Of a stretch of 64,000 bases of DNA, positions 12,014 through 23,790 are shown piece after piece. The translations under genes were made by a program, and so were the position numbers. The stretch is from Ornithodoros turicata (Eukaryota > Arthropoda > Arachnida > Ixodida > Argasidae), in NCBI RefSeq assembly GCF_037126465.1, contig NC_088201.1, positions 124,322,324 through 124,386,323 on the forward strand, given 5' to 3'. Under the pieces are notes generated by a model that worked only from the letters and a program-made list of their open reading frames with translations, was not told the origin of the DNA and ran no database searches. The first letter of the stretch is position 1. Every line of letters starts with the position of its first letter.

Positions 12014-12536
12014 ATTGACAACACAGCTTTAGGAATGTGCATTCTGCGTGTCGTTGCTTTGCTCCAAAAGACTGAGTGAGCAATCTCAGAACTGTAGCAA
12101 TCTGTATTCCACTTTTCCATAGCACTTTCTGGTGACCTAGTCAAAATTCCAAAACATTTGAAGCATATTGTGTTCCCATATCAGCTCCCATCATTTAATT
12201 CAAACTCAAGAAGATGCTGCGGGTTGAAAATTTTATTATGCCTGAATATTCAGGTTCACTCCCTGCGAATTTCGGGCTGAGCTATAGGTCGGTGCTCTGT
12301 GAATATCTGTGTAACAACGTGATCTCTGACTGAAATTCCAGCTGGCATGTCTTGTGCTCCTGGGATTGGTCTTTCAGCTTCTTCTAACTCTAAAGGAGAG
12401 AGGGCAGGAGTTTTGTAGTTCACAGCACTTCTTGTTACATGGCATACACAGGGCAAATAGTATATGGATTGTAGTTCTATTGTGACATTGTATGCTGTTC
12501 AGCAGAGTACTACGCTAGTAACTCCTTACGCGGTAA

Positions 12537-12730
12537 CATGTTACTTTTGACAACGAAAAAATGGCTTGGAAGAAAGCGAGCTGGTGAAGATGATGCATAA
12601 TATAAAACCCCGAGAGTAGAGAACGCGGGAGGACAGACACAACACGAAGTCTGAAAAAGACTTTGTGTTGTGTCTGTCCTTTCGTGTTCCCAATTCTCGG
12701 GTTTTTACATTGTGCAGCATGTTACTTTTG
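12537..12730. mobile_element. Foldback retroposon A, 13-bp target duplication
   Basis: CATGTTACTTTTG is found at 12537-12549 and 12718-12730. Between them lies a ~168-bp insert whose right 130 bp (about 12590-12717) is an imperfect palindrome: arms carry CCCGAGA, GGACAGACACAACACRAAG and meet at about 12655. The same motif order (CCCGAGAA, GGAGGGACGACACGACACG) appears in the insert at 55871-56041. The insert lies inside the Harbinger element and therefore postdates it. Confidence 0.7.
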
Positions 12731-13321
12731 TTTCGCACCGAAGTAACGACTTAGTTACTGTTCAGAAATCAGAAACTAATCATGTTTTTCATTATAACAA
12801 TTGGTAACTAATCTTAAGTTGGTCGTAATGTTTATCATGTCAATTTCATGAGCCTGTAAGTGGCAGTAATGTGATCTGATGCAGATTTCATCCACAACAA
12901 TTGACAATCTGAAGTAAACGTTATGCATGAAAGGTAACACATGACAATGAAGCGTCAATCACACAAATTGACTTCTCAGTGTGCAAGTAATCTAGTGACT
13001 CATGACTTATAGACCACTGGAACGTGATCTGCACGTCGGTTGGCAACCGCAGCCCCCTTCCTAAACTATACACAAACCTGCTTAAACAGGTCCTTCCTCA
13101 TTGTGTTTGTTACTGATTATGCCTTGCGCATGGAGGACGAAACGTCTGAGGAGACCTGTAATTCTGTTGCGTAAAGCCAGTGTGCTATATTTTGTTATCA
13201 TGATGAATCCCGGCTTTTGGAAAATCCTTATGATCTGTTTTCCAAATCGGTAACAAATTCAGTTATCTTGCAAAGTAATGTGTAATTGTATTTCGTTCCT
13301 CCTGTCATGTTTCTTCTTTTT

Positions 13322-14742
13322 TTATGAACTTCTACAACGAAACATACCAACAGGGTCAGTCAGGAGGATGTTATGGCGTATGCAGTAGTTGTGGAGGACG
13401 CCACAAGCCACAATGATGGAGCAGCACGTTGTCATTGGGTATAGGAGGCATCCCCCAGACTTGTCCAAACACCGAAACCTGCTTTTGAGCAGTCCAAAGG
13501 CACGCTCAATCACTTGTCGGGTTTTCCTATGAGCCTTGTTGTACTTTTCTTCAGCTTCTCCTGATGGTGTCTGGAAGGGCGTCAAAAGCCAGGGCTGTGT
13601 GGGATAGCCGGAATCACCTAACACCAGAAAGTAGACAGGATTATGTAACACTTCCTAAATGCTGCCTACTTTAAAAAAGTGCTTTCACTGCTCTCACCTA
13701 GAAGCCAGCCTTCAGGCATTCTGCCAGCCTGAAATTCATCGTGAAGGTTGCATAGTGACCAGATGAAACTATCGTGAGTGCATCCTGGCCATCTGGCTGT
13801 CAGCTGGGTTATTTCGCAGTCAGCGTTACAGACTGCCTGTACATTGATCGAGTACAGCCCCTTTCTGTTTCGGTATGCAGGTCGCATCTCACGCTTGGGG
13901 GGTTTCACAAGAACATGTGTGCAATCGATGCAGCCCAGTACCTTTGGGAAACCTGCAATGTCGAGGAATCCTGTAAAAAGAGATTATATATTTACTGTGC
14001 GTACAGTCCATTGCATACAAGCTAAAATCCCTGCAGTGACTCCGTCAGTGTGTGCCAGTAAGGCTGTAACACTGTGGGGTAACACGTTCACTGTTGAAAA
14101 TACGTGAGTACTGCCTGCGGGAAACATGTTAGTCATTCATTCTGAGAGCCACTTTAAGTAACAGCTGAAAGCAATAAATTGCAAATTGTGATGCCGCTCA
14201 CTAAAACAGCAGTTTCGATAGCGAAGGTTGCAAACATTATCCTATGTAGTGCACTCTCATCGGACCCGCGAATACAAATTCCTGTATTAGATATTTCTTA
14301 CATACAGAACACTAAAAGCACGAGAGGAAAATATATTACCTAAGACGGTTTTCTGGACGTCCGCAGGTGTACGTGGAAACTTTATTTGCGTCGTAGCCAT
14401 TTCCACGATCGCTGTCGTCACGCTGTTTACAATCCGTGAGGCGCTGCTTTGGCTGATCGCAACCACATCTCCCACAACAGACTGAAAACTTCCACTTGCA
14501 TAAAAACGTAGCGCGACGAGCACTTGCTCGTCCACAGGGATGGCTCGACACCGCGCTGTTGGCCGTTGGAGGGCCGGGGCAAGCTTCTCGCACAAGCTCG
14601 TTATTGAAGATCGTGGAAGACGATAATATCGAAGAAGATGGTTCTCCGGGATACTTTGGAGCGTCGTCCGTGGCCTGAGAACACGTTCACGGCGCAAAGT
14701 TCTCCGCGACTCAATCTCGACTGCTGCGACGTACGCCGCCAT
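13322..14742 (-). CDS. Harbinger DDE transposase, three exons, apparently intact
   Basis: The likely start is ATG 14742-14740, since the frame upstream lacks another ATG. Exons are 14742-14340, 13970-13698 and 13617-13322; all junctions are GT..AG and phases agree (1 and 1), giving 323 codons, close to the usual length for HARBI1-like proteins. The N-terminal half contains a helix-turn-helix-like region (AISQSSASRIV). The DDE_4 catalytic positions are visible as GCIDCTH (Asp), GDSGYPTQPWLLTPF (Asp) and RQVIERAFGLLKSRF (Glu), along with GCTHDSF. No stop interrupts it. It is transcribed towards the Myb gene. Given intact TIRs and target duplication, this transposase may still be functional, but its Myb partner in the same copy is frameshifted. 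Confidence 0.85.
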
Positions 14743-14916
14743 CTTTGCTCGTATGGCCACTTACGACTGCTCGGGGGCTCTCGTGGGATTGTCTCGCAGC
14801 TGACGAGAATCTTACGTCGCGCGCGCTTTGTGAATCTGCATTTCGTCCTAAGTTTATCGTACGAGGGCGCTTACGATAAGTTTTGTCGTACGAGCCTTTT
14901 GTGAATCCGACCCCTG

Positions 14917-15813
14917 CATGGCCTTCTCAGCAACCGGCACTCGTGTAAGGAACGCAAGTTTGCCCCGACTGTCAAAACCGTGAAAGTCGAAGCTGTGCCT
15001 GCCATTCTGGGCTGGCTTTTGCAAGAAGATTTTGAAGGTATGTGAACTCTTATTATGCCCTTTATGCTGTCAGCTTTTTAGAATAAAGGGAAACATGCGC
15101 CGCCGTTGAGTGTTACCAAATACATAGTGAATGGCGCCTTCCGTTGTGTTCTAACTTGTCACACTGTCCATGTCGTAGCCATGCATGTTCTTCAAGCATC
15201 CCTCTCAAACAGCTAAAATGAGCAATGTTTAACTTTCTGGAACTAGTGGATGGGTGTGCGTTCACCCGCGTGGACATTTGAAATAGGTCGGGGTTCACCA
15301 ACGCCGATTAACGAGATTGAACGAGACAGTGCTGTCGAAAGAGAGTTGGGCCGCAATTCCAAGTCGAGGGACACTTGATCTCGTTTAACCGACGTTGATC
15401 GAATGATGCCATTGTGTACGCCCGTTGTTCATATAATTTTTAAGTGTTCGCACTATTTATGAGGCAAATATCAATGCTCTATACAGAATGCACGAAACGA
15501 ACATGTGGATAAAACAGTAGCAAAATGTTGGTAAAAGCGTTGGCAAGACATATTTTCCCTTGTCCCGTATACGCTAGAGTATCTTCGTTGTTAGCACCAA
15601 AAGCGTTCGACAACATCGCCTCATAAGAACGGATATCAAGTTACGGCACTGCACTGATCCACACCAGCAAGAAGAGCCCGCTTTGAATGGGAAAAATAAC
15701 GACTGCGCGTCTCTGAGTTTAACGAAAATCTGTTGAAGGGTACACGATAATGTTATGGCACGTTTCGTTAGCTGAGCGGTGTTTGCATGATCAAGTGATA
15801 GTGTAGCAGCACA
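14917..15813. other. Right flank of Harbinger; one possible exon, otherwise nothing
   Basis: A plus-strand frame from about 14917 to 15037 (reading through SCKERKFAPTVKTVKVEAV) ends at a consensus donor (GAAG|GTATGTG). It also reads back across the CTG insertion site, so it may be an exon of a gene cut by the Harbinger insertion. I do not recognise the protein. Beyond 15040 I see no feature. Confidence 0.25.
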
Positions 15814-16990
15814 ATGCTTTTTTGCTACACAGCTTTTACGCTGACGCAGACAGCACCTGTTCCTTTTCAGGCATCTTCTTGTATACGCCCTTTTGAAATA
15901 CTATTGTGGACTTATCTCTTTCTACATTTTATTACCAAACATGGTCTGGGAATATACAGACAAGAAGCAAACTCTGCTGTGAATGCAAACCACCTCACGT
16001 ATACCTTTATAACATTCAAAGGCACTTCCAAACACATTCATCAATACATAACGTATCTGTGTCATGTGCCCAAGGATACTGGAATGGAAGCCGCAAACAA
16101 GAAAGTTGCTGCAGCCCGTATAGGGCACCTATGATGAAAATGGCTGCCCAGGAGAAAATCTCTTTGTGTTGAAGCCGGTCTGCGCATATTTTAAATTAAG
16201 ACTACGAGGTCTGCACATCGTTCCACACTAAGTTCTCATACACCATCTTGCTTCTGAGAATTCTGTGATAATATGACCATTCACACAATTCTTGGTGACA
16301 CATGAAAAAGAAAATATCAAAGATCAATGTAGTATGATTGACATCTGAAGGTTGTGTCAGTGCAGGGTGTATGAACTTTAATTCAGACAAGCAGTTCTAA
16401 AGGCAGCAACTTGCAATCACAGGCGATTTTCTCCATTGCCTCTGCTTCATGTCTGTCACTGATATAGCAAAGTGCAGACAAAATATTTTTAAGAAGTAAC
16501 GAGCGCACAATGCTTTTTCATGTGTATATTTTTTATGATATATTTAGTTTCTGTTCAATGTTGCATATTTTCTTGTGTCTGATGATTATTATATGGCTGT
16601 TCAATTGTTTGCATTACTGTGTGAGGTATACAATCTTTCTTTATCACAAAGCTGGGCCAACAGCTGTAGAGTGAGCACCCCCAACACCACGCCTCTGCTA
16701 TTGGTATGGCTGCTTCCATTTCCTGGAAGTCTTCTTTGCCTGCTATTGGTCATTTCTTCTTCTTTATGTAAAACATATTTCTGTTTTGTGCAACTGAAAG
16801 AAATGAAGATAAAAAACAAAGCGCGAAAAGACACTACGGAAGAGGAGAAGACGGGACAGGCCCTTCGCGGTGAACTGAAAGAAAGTATGCTGTCACGAAA
16901 CAAAAGTCTGTGCTGCAGCTGCAACATGGGCTCTCAAAGCATCAACAACATATATATTCTGATGATGAAGTGGGGAGGTTTTCCACTCTA
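15814..16990. other. No gene recognised
   Basis: Two open frames of 106 and 138 codons (15814-16134, 16575-16991) have no recognisable domain and no splice or homology support. Confidence 0.3.
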
Positions 16991-18395
16991 GGAGTGGAAC
17001 GCTACCCCATAGCTAGGGGGTCTAGTATGAGTGATGACAATGATGAGTGATGACGATGAGAGATGGCGGGAATGATCGGAGCGGCGATGGCGATGCTGAA
17101 CGTGATCGTGATGGCGGGAATATCCGAGAGCGCTGCTGGGGTCATAATGAGTCCTTTAGGCCTGTCGCCTCAAAGAAGCCAACCACATGACGTAAGGCCG
17201 CCCTGGAGTGGGCCGCGGTGTCCCAAGGGCCGAGGATGATCGACAAGTTCAAGGGGCGGTAGCCAAGAGTGGCAAGCCGCGACTGCAGTGTACGCCTCTC
17301 GTTGATATAGGTCCGGCAGCGGAAGAGTATGTGTTCTACGTTGGCAAGTACACCACACTCGTTGCACATAGGGCTAGCCTCACAGCCTAGCTCGTAGCGA
17401 TAGAACGGAGTGAAGGCCACATTCAGACGTAGCCTGTGGATGAGCGACTTCAGAGGACGAGGAAGCTTTGCATGCAGCCGGTATGACAGTGTTGGCTCTT
17501 CACTTCCCAAAGAGGACCTAGTTAGAATGCCGTGTTGCCACTGTAGTGTAGACCAGGAATCGGACAAGTGCCTGAGGAGGGATCTTCTGTCTCCTCTCGA
17601 GAGTATAACGGGCATAGAAGGCCGTTGTTGATATGCAGCGGCAGAGTCGGCCTCGTGGTTCCCAGTTATTCCGCAATGCCCTGGAACCTACTGAAAGGCA
17701 ACGGATTGGGAGCGATCTTGTAGGGTCTTCAGGGCGCACAGGATATCTATCACCACTGAGGAAAGGGAACCGCGGATTCCAATGCTTTTAATGCACAGGA
17801 GAGCTGCTTTGGAGTCGGTGTAAATTACCCAGTGCCGCGGTTCACAGTCTTCCGCATATGTCAAGAATAACAAGATAGCATAGAGCTCAGCGGATGTCGA
17901 TGAGGTACAGTGAGACATACGACACCCACGTGTAACGGACTCTGATGGAATGGCAAAGGCTGAAGATGAAGTGTCCCTGGTCGACGATCCATCCGTGTAT
18001 ACAGCGGTAGTGTTGCGGTATTGAGCCTCGATGAAGTCAAGGGTAAGTTGCCTAGGGATAACGTCAGGATAGCTCTTTTTGTTGTTCTTGAGGCCGGGTA
18101 TGGAGACAGTGACAGGCGGCGATGGCAACGTCCATGGAGGCACTTTGGGTGCCGTCGGGTCGACTATGAATTTGGGGATATGAGGTCTGAATAATGTCAC
18201 AGCAGCATGGACTGTCGCGTTCCGCCTAGCATGAAGCTTGCGAATCAGAGAGTGACGGTTATGATGGGCACGTAGACGCAGATAGTGGCGTGCAGTTTCC
18301 CGAGTACGGAGAACCTCAATGGGGATGTCCCCGGCCTCAGCCACTACTAGACGGGTCTCAGCGCCTCGCGGGACCCCGAGCTCTCAAACCATTTG
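16991..18395 (-). mobile_element. 5'-truncated RNase H-bearing LINE (I-type), copy 1
   Basis: The minus-strand frame from about 18390 to 17142 encodes the C-terminal end of a LINE polyprotein. After a linker (AEAGDIPIEVLR) comes an RNase H domain with its acidic positions in VYTDGSS, SAELYAI and YTDSKAALL, then VPGHCGITGNHEAD. It ends in a Cys/His finger (CNECGVLANVEHILFRC). A single TAG at 17685-17687 replaces the Trp expected before VPGH, with the same frame continuing on both sides. The 3' tail (17140-16991) contains imperfect ATC/GATGA repeats. The reverse transcriptase is missing (5' truncation), so the copy is dead on arrival. Confidence 0.8.
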
Positions 18396-19387
18396 CTGCC
18401 ACTGCAATAGATTTATAGTACATCTCTCTCTCATAGGGCCATCACTGCTACACTTCTCAGTCTTTGTTCTTACCGTGGACAGCAACAAAATGCTAACTGC
18501 AAAGAGCGTGGAGAAAGCATTGGCGCTTCAGCTCCGAGTGTATTTCAACAACGATGTGCAGTGCCTGCCACCAACGTTTCTTATGTTAGAATTCATACAA
18601 TTGTATGCATTCTCATGTATTGCACTCATTGTATCATAAATCGTTATCACGTAGTCGGCAACTACTCCGCTGTATTCATGCTTGTATTGTTCATAGTTAC
18701 CGCGGGGTGACAATAAGTTTCATGGCCATGTGTTTCAAATGTTTCTTTTTTGTGTCTCTCCGTTCCTTGGTCTCACAGATACTGAAAAACCTGCTGCTGC
18801 TCTAGGCAACGTGGCGTTATTGGGCAACTGGGCTATCATACATTCACGTGTGGACAGCTAGGTTTGCAAATTTTATTGTGCCAGTTCCGGAAGCAGAAGA
18901 AAATTAGCAGCTTTATGTAATTCATGAACAGATGACCGACCTGCCTATGAAGCTGGGAAAGCAGTCCAGTACCTGACATGGTACAGCATGCAAAATTAGG
19001 ATTGTTGAAAAATGACATCCGTCTTATTTCACAGCTATTTTGAACACATCAGCCCTGAAAGAGGAACAAGGCACCCCCACCGGTAAACAAGATTAAGTGG
19101 CATGCCTGTTCGCGTTCTATCACTCCTCTGCAAACTGGGGTAACGTTGAAAGGTAGGTATCCCTGTAGCCCTTTCTTAGTCTGCAATTTGGTTATGATTA
19201 TTTCTATTTGGTCCACGTATCCCAAAATTTCATACTCTTAACCATTTACCATTGTGCTTTTGAGTTCCCTATTTGTGAGTCTTGATATTGTTCTTTGCAT
19301 CTTCTTTCACATGTGCTCGTTAGGATAAGCTGAATACTGCAGGGTAGGCACAACAGACATATTCCTGTGCTTTCACGTACTTTGTCC
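18396..19387. other. No gene recognised
   Basis: Only short random open frames; no repeat structure noticed. Confidence 0.35.
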
Positions 19388-20476
19388 ACGTACAGCTCGA
19401 AGTAGAGTTAACTGGAACGCTACTTCAACCGGCGGAGCAAGAGGGAAGCCACCCTGGCGGCCTTTAGCAGAAATAAAGGGAGAGGGCGTTTCGACATTTC
19501 CATTCAAGTCAGAGGGGTGTTCGCTGTGGTGCTCCGAACAGTGCCCAATCAAGCTGGCGTTATCAACGCTGCGCCTGTTTGTATTTTGTTCTGGGCGATT
19601 GTGTCTGAGATAATGCGGAGAATCGATGTCATGGCACGCGCCTGGAAACAGGATGGCGCATGGGCAAGCGTCATCCGAAACGCTCATTGCGTGATCAAAT
19701 CAAATGAATAACAACTTCTCTCTTTCGGAAAATTTACTGTGCTCAGAATAGAGGATGCGAAGAGGCTTGAAATAATTAACGATGGTAATCGCGAAACCAT
19801 CGTTATGGGTTTTTAGATAATAACAAAACAATGCTGTGGTATAGCTTATCACGTTTCTGGGAGTTTCTCGGAAGAACAGCCAATTAGTACACACAAACGT
19901 TTTTTGTGTGCATGCTAGCACACAGTGCAGGGAGTCGCCGTGAAGGTTTTCTATTATTTGTGTAGTGAATGATGATCAGAGCTAGACAAATGCACCATGA
20001 CCTTTGTCCTCACTTCAATTTTCGTCAGCAGAGGTTCGCCCCTACCTCCACTGCACGTTCCCCAAATTTGCCTGTCCCACCTTTCTTAAATCGCAGTTTC
20101 ATAGTTTTTTCCCCACATCAATTATTTTTCTGAAAATTTTCCTCATCTAGATCACTTCACCTTTATTTTAATTTTGGAAGTTTAGGAGAGGTGAGAGACG
20201 ACTGGTTCGCACGTGCTAACCTGCCGCGCGCCATCGGAATATCATTGATTCTTCGCAATCCCTCAAACACGGTCGCCCAAAACAAACGAGCGCAGCGTTG
20301 ATAGCGCCCGCCCAATTGCGCACTCTTCGGCACGCCACAGCGGACACCCCTCCGGCTAGAATGGAAATGTCAAAACCCCCTCGCCCTTTATTTCTACTGG
20401 ACACCGCCAGGGTGGCTCCCCCCGTGCTCCGCTGGTCGACGCGGCGTTCGAGTTAACTCTGCTTCGAGCTGTACGT
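19388..20476. mobile_element. 1.08-kb nonautonomous element with ~285-bp inverted repeats
   Basis: The segment 19392-about 19670 is repeated in inverted form at about 20205-20472, roughly 80% alike by eye. The outer tips read ACAGCTCGAAG and are flanked by ACGT at 19388-19391 and 20473-20476, a possible 4-bp target duplication. The central ~530 bp is unrelated and non-coding. The superfamily is not identified. Confidence 0.65.
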
Positions 20477-21990
20477 ACATTGTGCCTTTTCAAGTGCACA
20501 GATCCAAATTGTGTGTTGAGCACCTCAGTTCATACATAAATATATTTTGTCTTTTCATGCCTTACACTCAATGTTCCTAATTTCATGGTTTGTTCTGATT
20601 TCAGGAGCCGTTGCAAATCTGTCGTTTTGCAGAAAGTTACTTAAGTGTACACTTTAGTGCATATATTGCTTTATGAACACAGAACATGTGGTGTGGGTGT
20701 CTGATAATGATGCAGGCCGAACACGATTCCATAAAATGATAGACAGTAACGTTTGCAGGCTGGTGCGTGTTTCTATAATGCAGTATCCCATCATAATAAC
20801 GATGAACCATTAAACAACAAGAACACGGTCTAATCTTTTAGATGGGGTGTACACGTAATGTAGGAATACAGCGACATGTGAATTTCACGAGTGTGTGTTG
20901 TATATCTCGAAAACACTTCCCCATCTTTTTCACGGAATATTTTTTGCACTGTACTCGAGGATACGGATACAGTACGGCCGTAGAATATGTACCACTGCGC
21001 CAGTCTACAACGTTGCAAGCTCATTGGCTCAGAGCGTGTGCGCGCTGTGATTGGTCGATAATGTTATGAAATCGCATTTTGTACGCGCGCATGTGTGTGC
21101 AGCGTCCCGGCGGCCGTTTTGGCATAGTTTCGAAATAGCACATATCGGTCGGCGGCACGGCGTTCTCTTGTGTTCCGTGTTTTGGTGGTGTCAATCGGCA
21201 GAACAGTTTGTAGAAATATGTTCGCTGGTTTATTCATGCGTCAGCGCGATTCTACGCTTGTTGTGCTGTTCCTGGACGCGACTATTATCCCACGAACAGT
21301 CTATCAACTCCGGAACTGGAATGCTTTGTGAGCTGGAGCGCTCTGAGAGTGAATAACACGTCCGGGCGCCGTCGGAGTTCGAGGGCTGACAACAAAGACA
21401 GGATTACGTTCCACTCAAGCGCTTTCCGCTCTGCAAGCAGCGAAAGAAGATGCTCATCATACAGTGGTACGCACTCATAAGACTGGTTCGTTGTGCTTCA
21501 AGTTTGAACTTGGTTACAGTGTGTGAACAACGCAGTGGACTTTGTATTCACAGTGCACCCACGTATGAGATCGTTGAATCAGTGCTGTGTGTTAAATAAA
21601 TATTTCTTTTAGTCTAATAAAGCTTCAGTTATTTTGAATATCGGGTAACGGCAGCAGGCGTGCAATCCGCTAGAATTCGATGGTAGCCAGAACCGGCCGA
21701 AAAGTCAGCTAAAGGTTAAGGCACCTGATTGGCGGACAGGCTATGCATAATTTCTACAACGTTGCACTCTCATTCGTCGTGTGCCCAGTGTTGTGTGAAT
21801 TATCTCAAACTGTGGGCGCTATGGGGAGCTGTAGGAGCCTGGCGTATACGTTTCAGTTATATCTGAAATTAATGGACACAGAAACCGTAGGAAAGAAGAA
21901 CGCCGGCACATTCTTAACAGACATTTGTTGTCGACGAATATAGCAACACTAGCGCAAATCACTCGTTCTGCTGGCGTCCCATGCCTTTCG
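20477..21990. other. Non-coding; includes a repeat shared with 62480-62740
   Basis: Two CCAAT-like boxes (CATTGGCTC and TGATTGGTCG, about 21021-21057) precede a segment (about 21100-21400) that shares spaced similarity with 62480-62740, for example GTTGTGCTGTTCCT against GTTGTACTGTTCCT. It looks like a diverged promoter- or LTR-like repeat. No open frame has a known domain. Confidence 0.3.
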
Positions 21991-22084
21991 GGTGGTCGTC
22001 TCGTGGGTGTTTCTTCGCTGCGTGTGCAAGGCCATGGCGTGCGCGCGACGTCTTGACCCTGGGAAAACGTCCCATGCGTTTCCG

Positions 22085-23420
22085 GCTGAACGAGTGGTCA
22101 TTGAAACGACGGAGATTATACTTAGCTTCTTCTGAGGCATTAAAGGTAAGGGGATTCCCACGTCACCCAACTCTGCTGAGTATCAGCGGTACTCGTTTTG
22201 AACAGTATTTTCTTCATAAACCTGCGGTTGTTCCACCGCTTTACATGCGTATTGACCACGGGGTTGAACCATATGGTTTATCTGAATAGATTTGTCAGGT
22301 TGTAGCGGAAGAGTTCCCCCGTGGCAGCTAACTCCAAAGCATAACTCTTCATTACCTAAACATAAGAAACATGATAGTCCGCCAGTGGTGCTACAGCAGG
22401 AATTTCTGGCACTACAGCAAAGTTTCGGAGATCACGTAGCCTTTTATATGGACGTGTCGGAGACCAGTACAGTGGTTTCATGTGCGATAGTAAACGAGGC
22501 TTCTAAAAGATCGCACCGCCTACCAAATATGTTATCAATCTTCAACATCGAGGATTATGGTGTAATCTTAACACTCAATTACATCTTAGAGCATCACATC
22601 AAGTATGCAGTCATTTACACTGACTCACTCAGTTGCGTACAAGCCATGTGTAACGTACAGATATCAAAGAACCTTCTTGTAGGGAGAGCGCAATGCCTTG
22701 CCAGTATAATAATTCACAAACATCTCTGTTTGAACGTTTGCTGGGTACCAAGTAATGCGCTGATACCCGGCAACGAACGTGCCGATGCAGCTGCGACAGC
22801 TGCAATTTCTTTTGACATGACTCCTTTCGATGTTCGTTCTCAGGACCTTGAGGCGGTCCTAAGAAGAACCATAAATAATAAATCGCAGCAACACTGGAAC
22901 GCAGCACTGCAACAAACTCCGGCTAGCTAAGGATACCATAGGGAATCACACATACTTTGGGAAACCGCTTTCATGAAGTTATTTTAGCTCGGTTAAGGCA
23001 CGGACATACTTACATCGCGCATGTTTTTTTACTCTGTGGAGAGGAGCCTCCCCAATGCACATGCTGTGGGGAGCAGCTCTCTGTGGTGCACATTCTAATC
23101 ACATGTCCATTGCACGAAAATCACCGTCGTCGTGATTTTAAATAATATTATCAGTATCACGTGCCTTTTCACCCTGGTCTATTGCTGAGGATGAACCACT
23201 CTTACTCTACAGGAGAACTTTCAACTTTTTGAGAGATATCGGCTATTTAAATATTTTATAAGTGAATGACTTTCCTTTTACTGTGGTTTACACCTCAAAT
23301 TCTGAGATAATTCGGTTTCAATCGAACAGTTAGTTGTACTTTGCCACACACATCGCTGTTTTGGCGCATCATAGCCTTAGTTGCTCGTGCGCCATAAAAA
23401 CAGCAATCATCATCATCATT
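22085..23420 (+). mobile_element. 5'-truncated RNase H-bearing LINE (I-type), copy 2
   Basis: The plus strand carries a second, more diverged LINE C-terminus. A first block (about 22085-22280) reads NEWSLKRRRLYLA and PAVVPPLYMRI. The RNase H region follows (22292-22930) with FYMDVSE, NIEDYGVIL (Glu shifted context), IYTDSLSCVQ and WVPSNALIPGNERAD. The terminal finger CTCCGEQLSVVHILITC is in 22957-23145 after a frame change near 22930. The 3' tail contains a GCGCCATAAAAACAGC string and ends in an ATC repeat at about 23405-23420. Several stops and frame changes show decay. It is a different lineage from the copy at 16991-18395. Confidence 0.7.
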
Positions 23421-23429
23421 CTAGCAGAG

Positions 23430-23615
23430 GACGGGCCGTTTCGTCCTACTTGGGACTCTTCAACCCGGCGCAGGGAGGCAACAAACTCTTAGGTCCGCAC
23501 TGACTCTTTCTTAGTATATTGTGGCTCCACGTGAGTGTGCATGTGTTTACCAGTTGATCGTGCACTCCCAGCCTATGACGGCCGTCTCGTCCTATTTGGG
23601 ACTCTTGAGCTCGGC
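23430..23615. repeat. Direct repeat pair, ~145 bp apart
   Basis: TCGTCCTACTTGGGACTCTT near 23442 and TCGTCCTATTTGGGACTCTT near 23587 lie in similar contexts (GACGGGCCGTT/GACGGCCGTC before, CCGGCG/CTCGGC after). This is a diverged short tandem duplication downstream of the LINE tail. Confidence 0.5.
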
Positions 23616-23790
23616 ACTATATACACTATGTGCATTATATACATTACATACGCCATATACACACTATACTTACACGTCTGCCGCGCCCTAGTGCGTAGTC
23701 ACGTTGCGTGACGTGGAGTCGCTTCCCCTGCCAAGGCAGTCAGGACCTATTCAGTGAGGATCAGTGGCTGGAACATGGCTTCGTTCTTTA

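Larger units (their letters stand above)
10403..14916. mobile_element. Complete PIF/Harbinger transposon
   Basis: The element runs from 10406 to 14913 (4,508 bp). Its ends are inverted copies beginning GGGTCGGATTCACAAA. A 3-bp target duplication CTG lies at 10403-10405 and 14914-14916, as expected for Harbinger elements (CWG/TWA). A second copy of the GATTCACAAA motif is found inside each end (about 10498 and 14828). Two convergent genes lie inside: a plus-strand Myb/SANT gene and a minus-strand DDE transposase. A separate retroposon is nested at 12550-12717. Confidence 0.9.

Noticed and set aside
16575..16991. 138-codon plus-strand frame with Leu-rich start
   Set aside because: No homology that I recognise, no splice sites, composition typical of chance.
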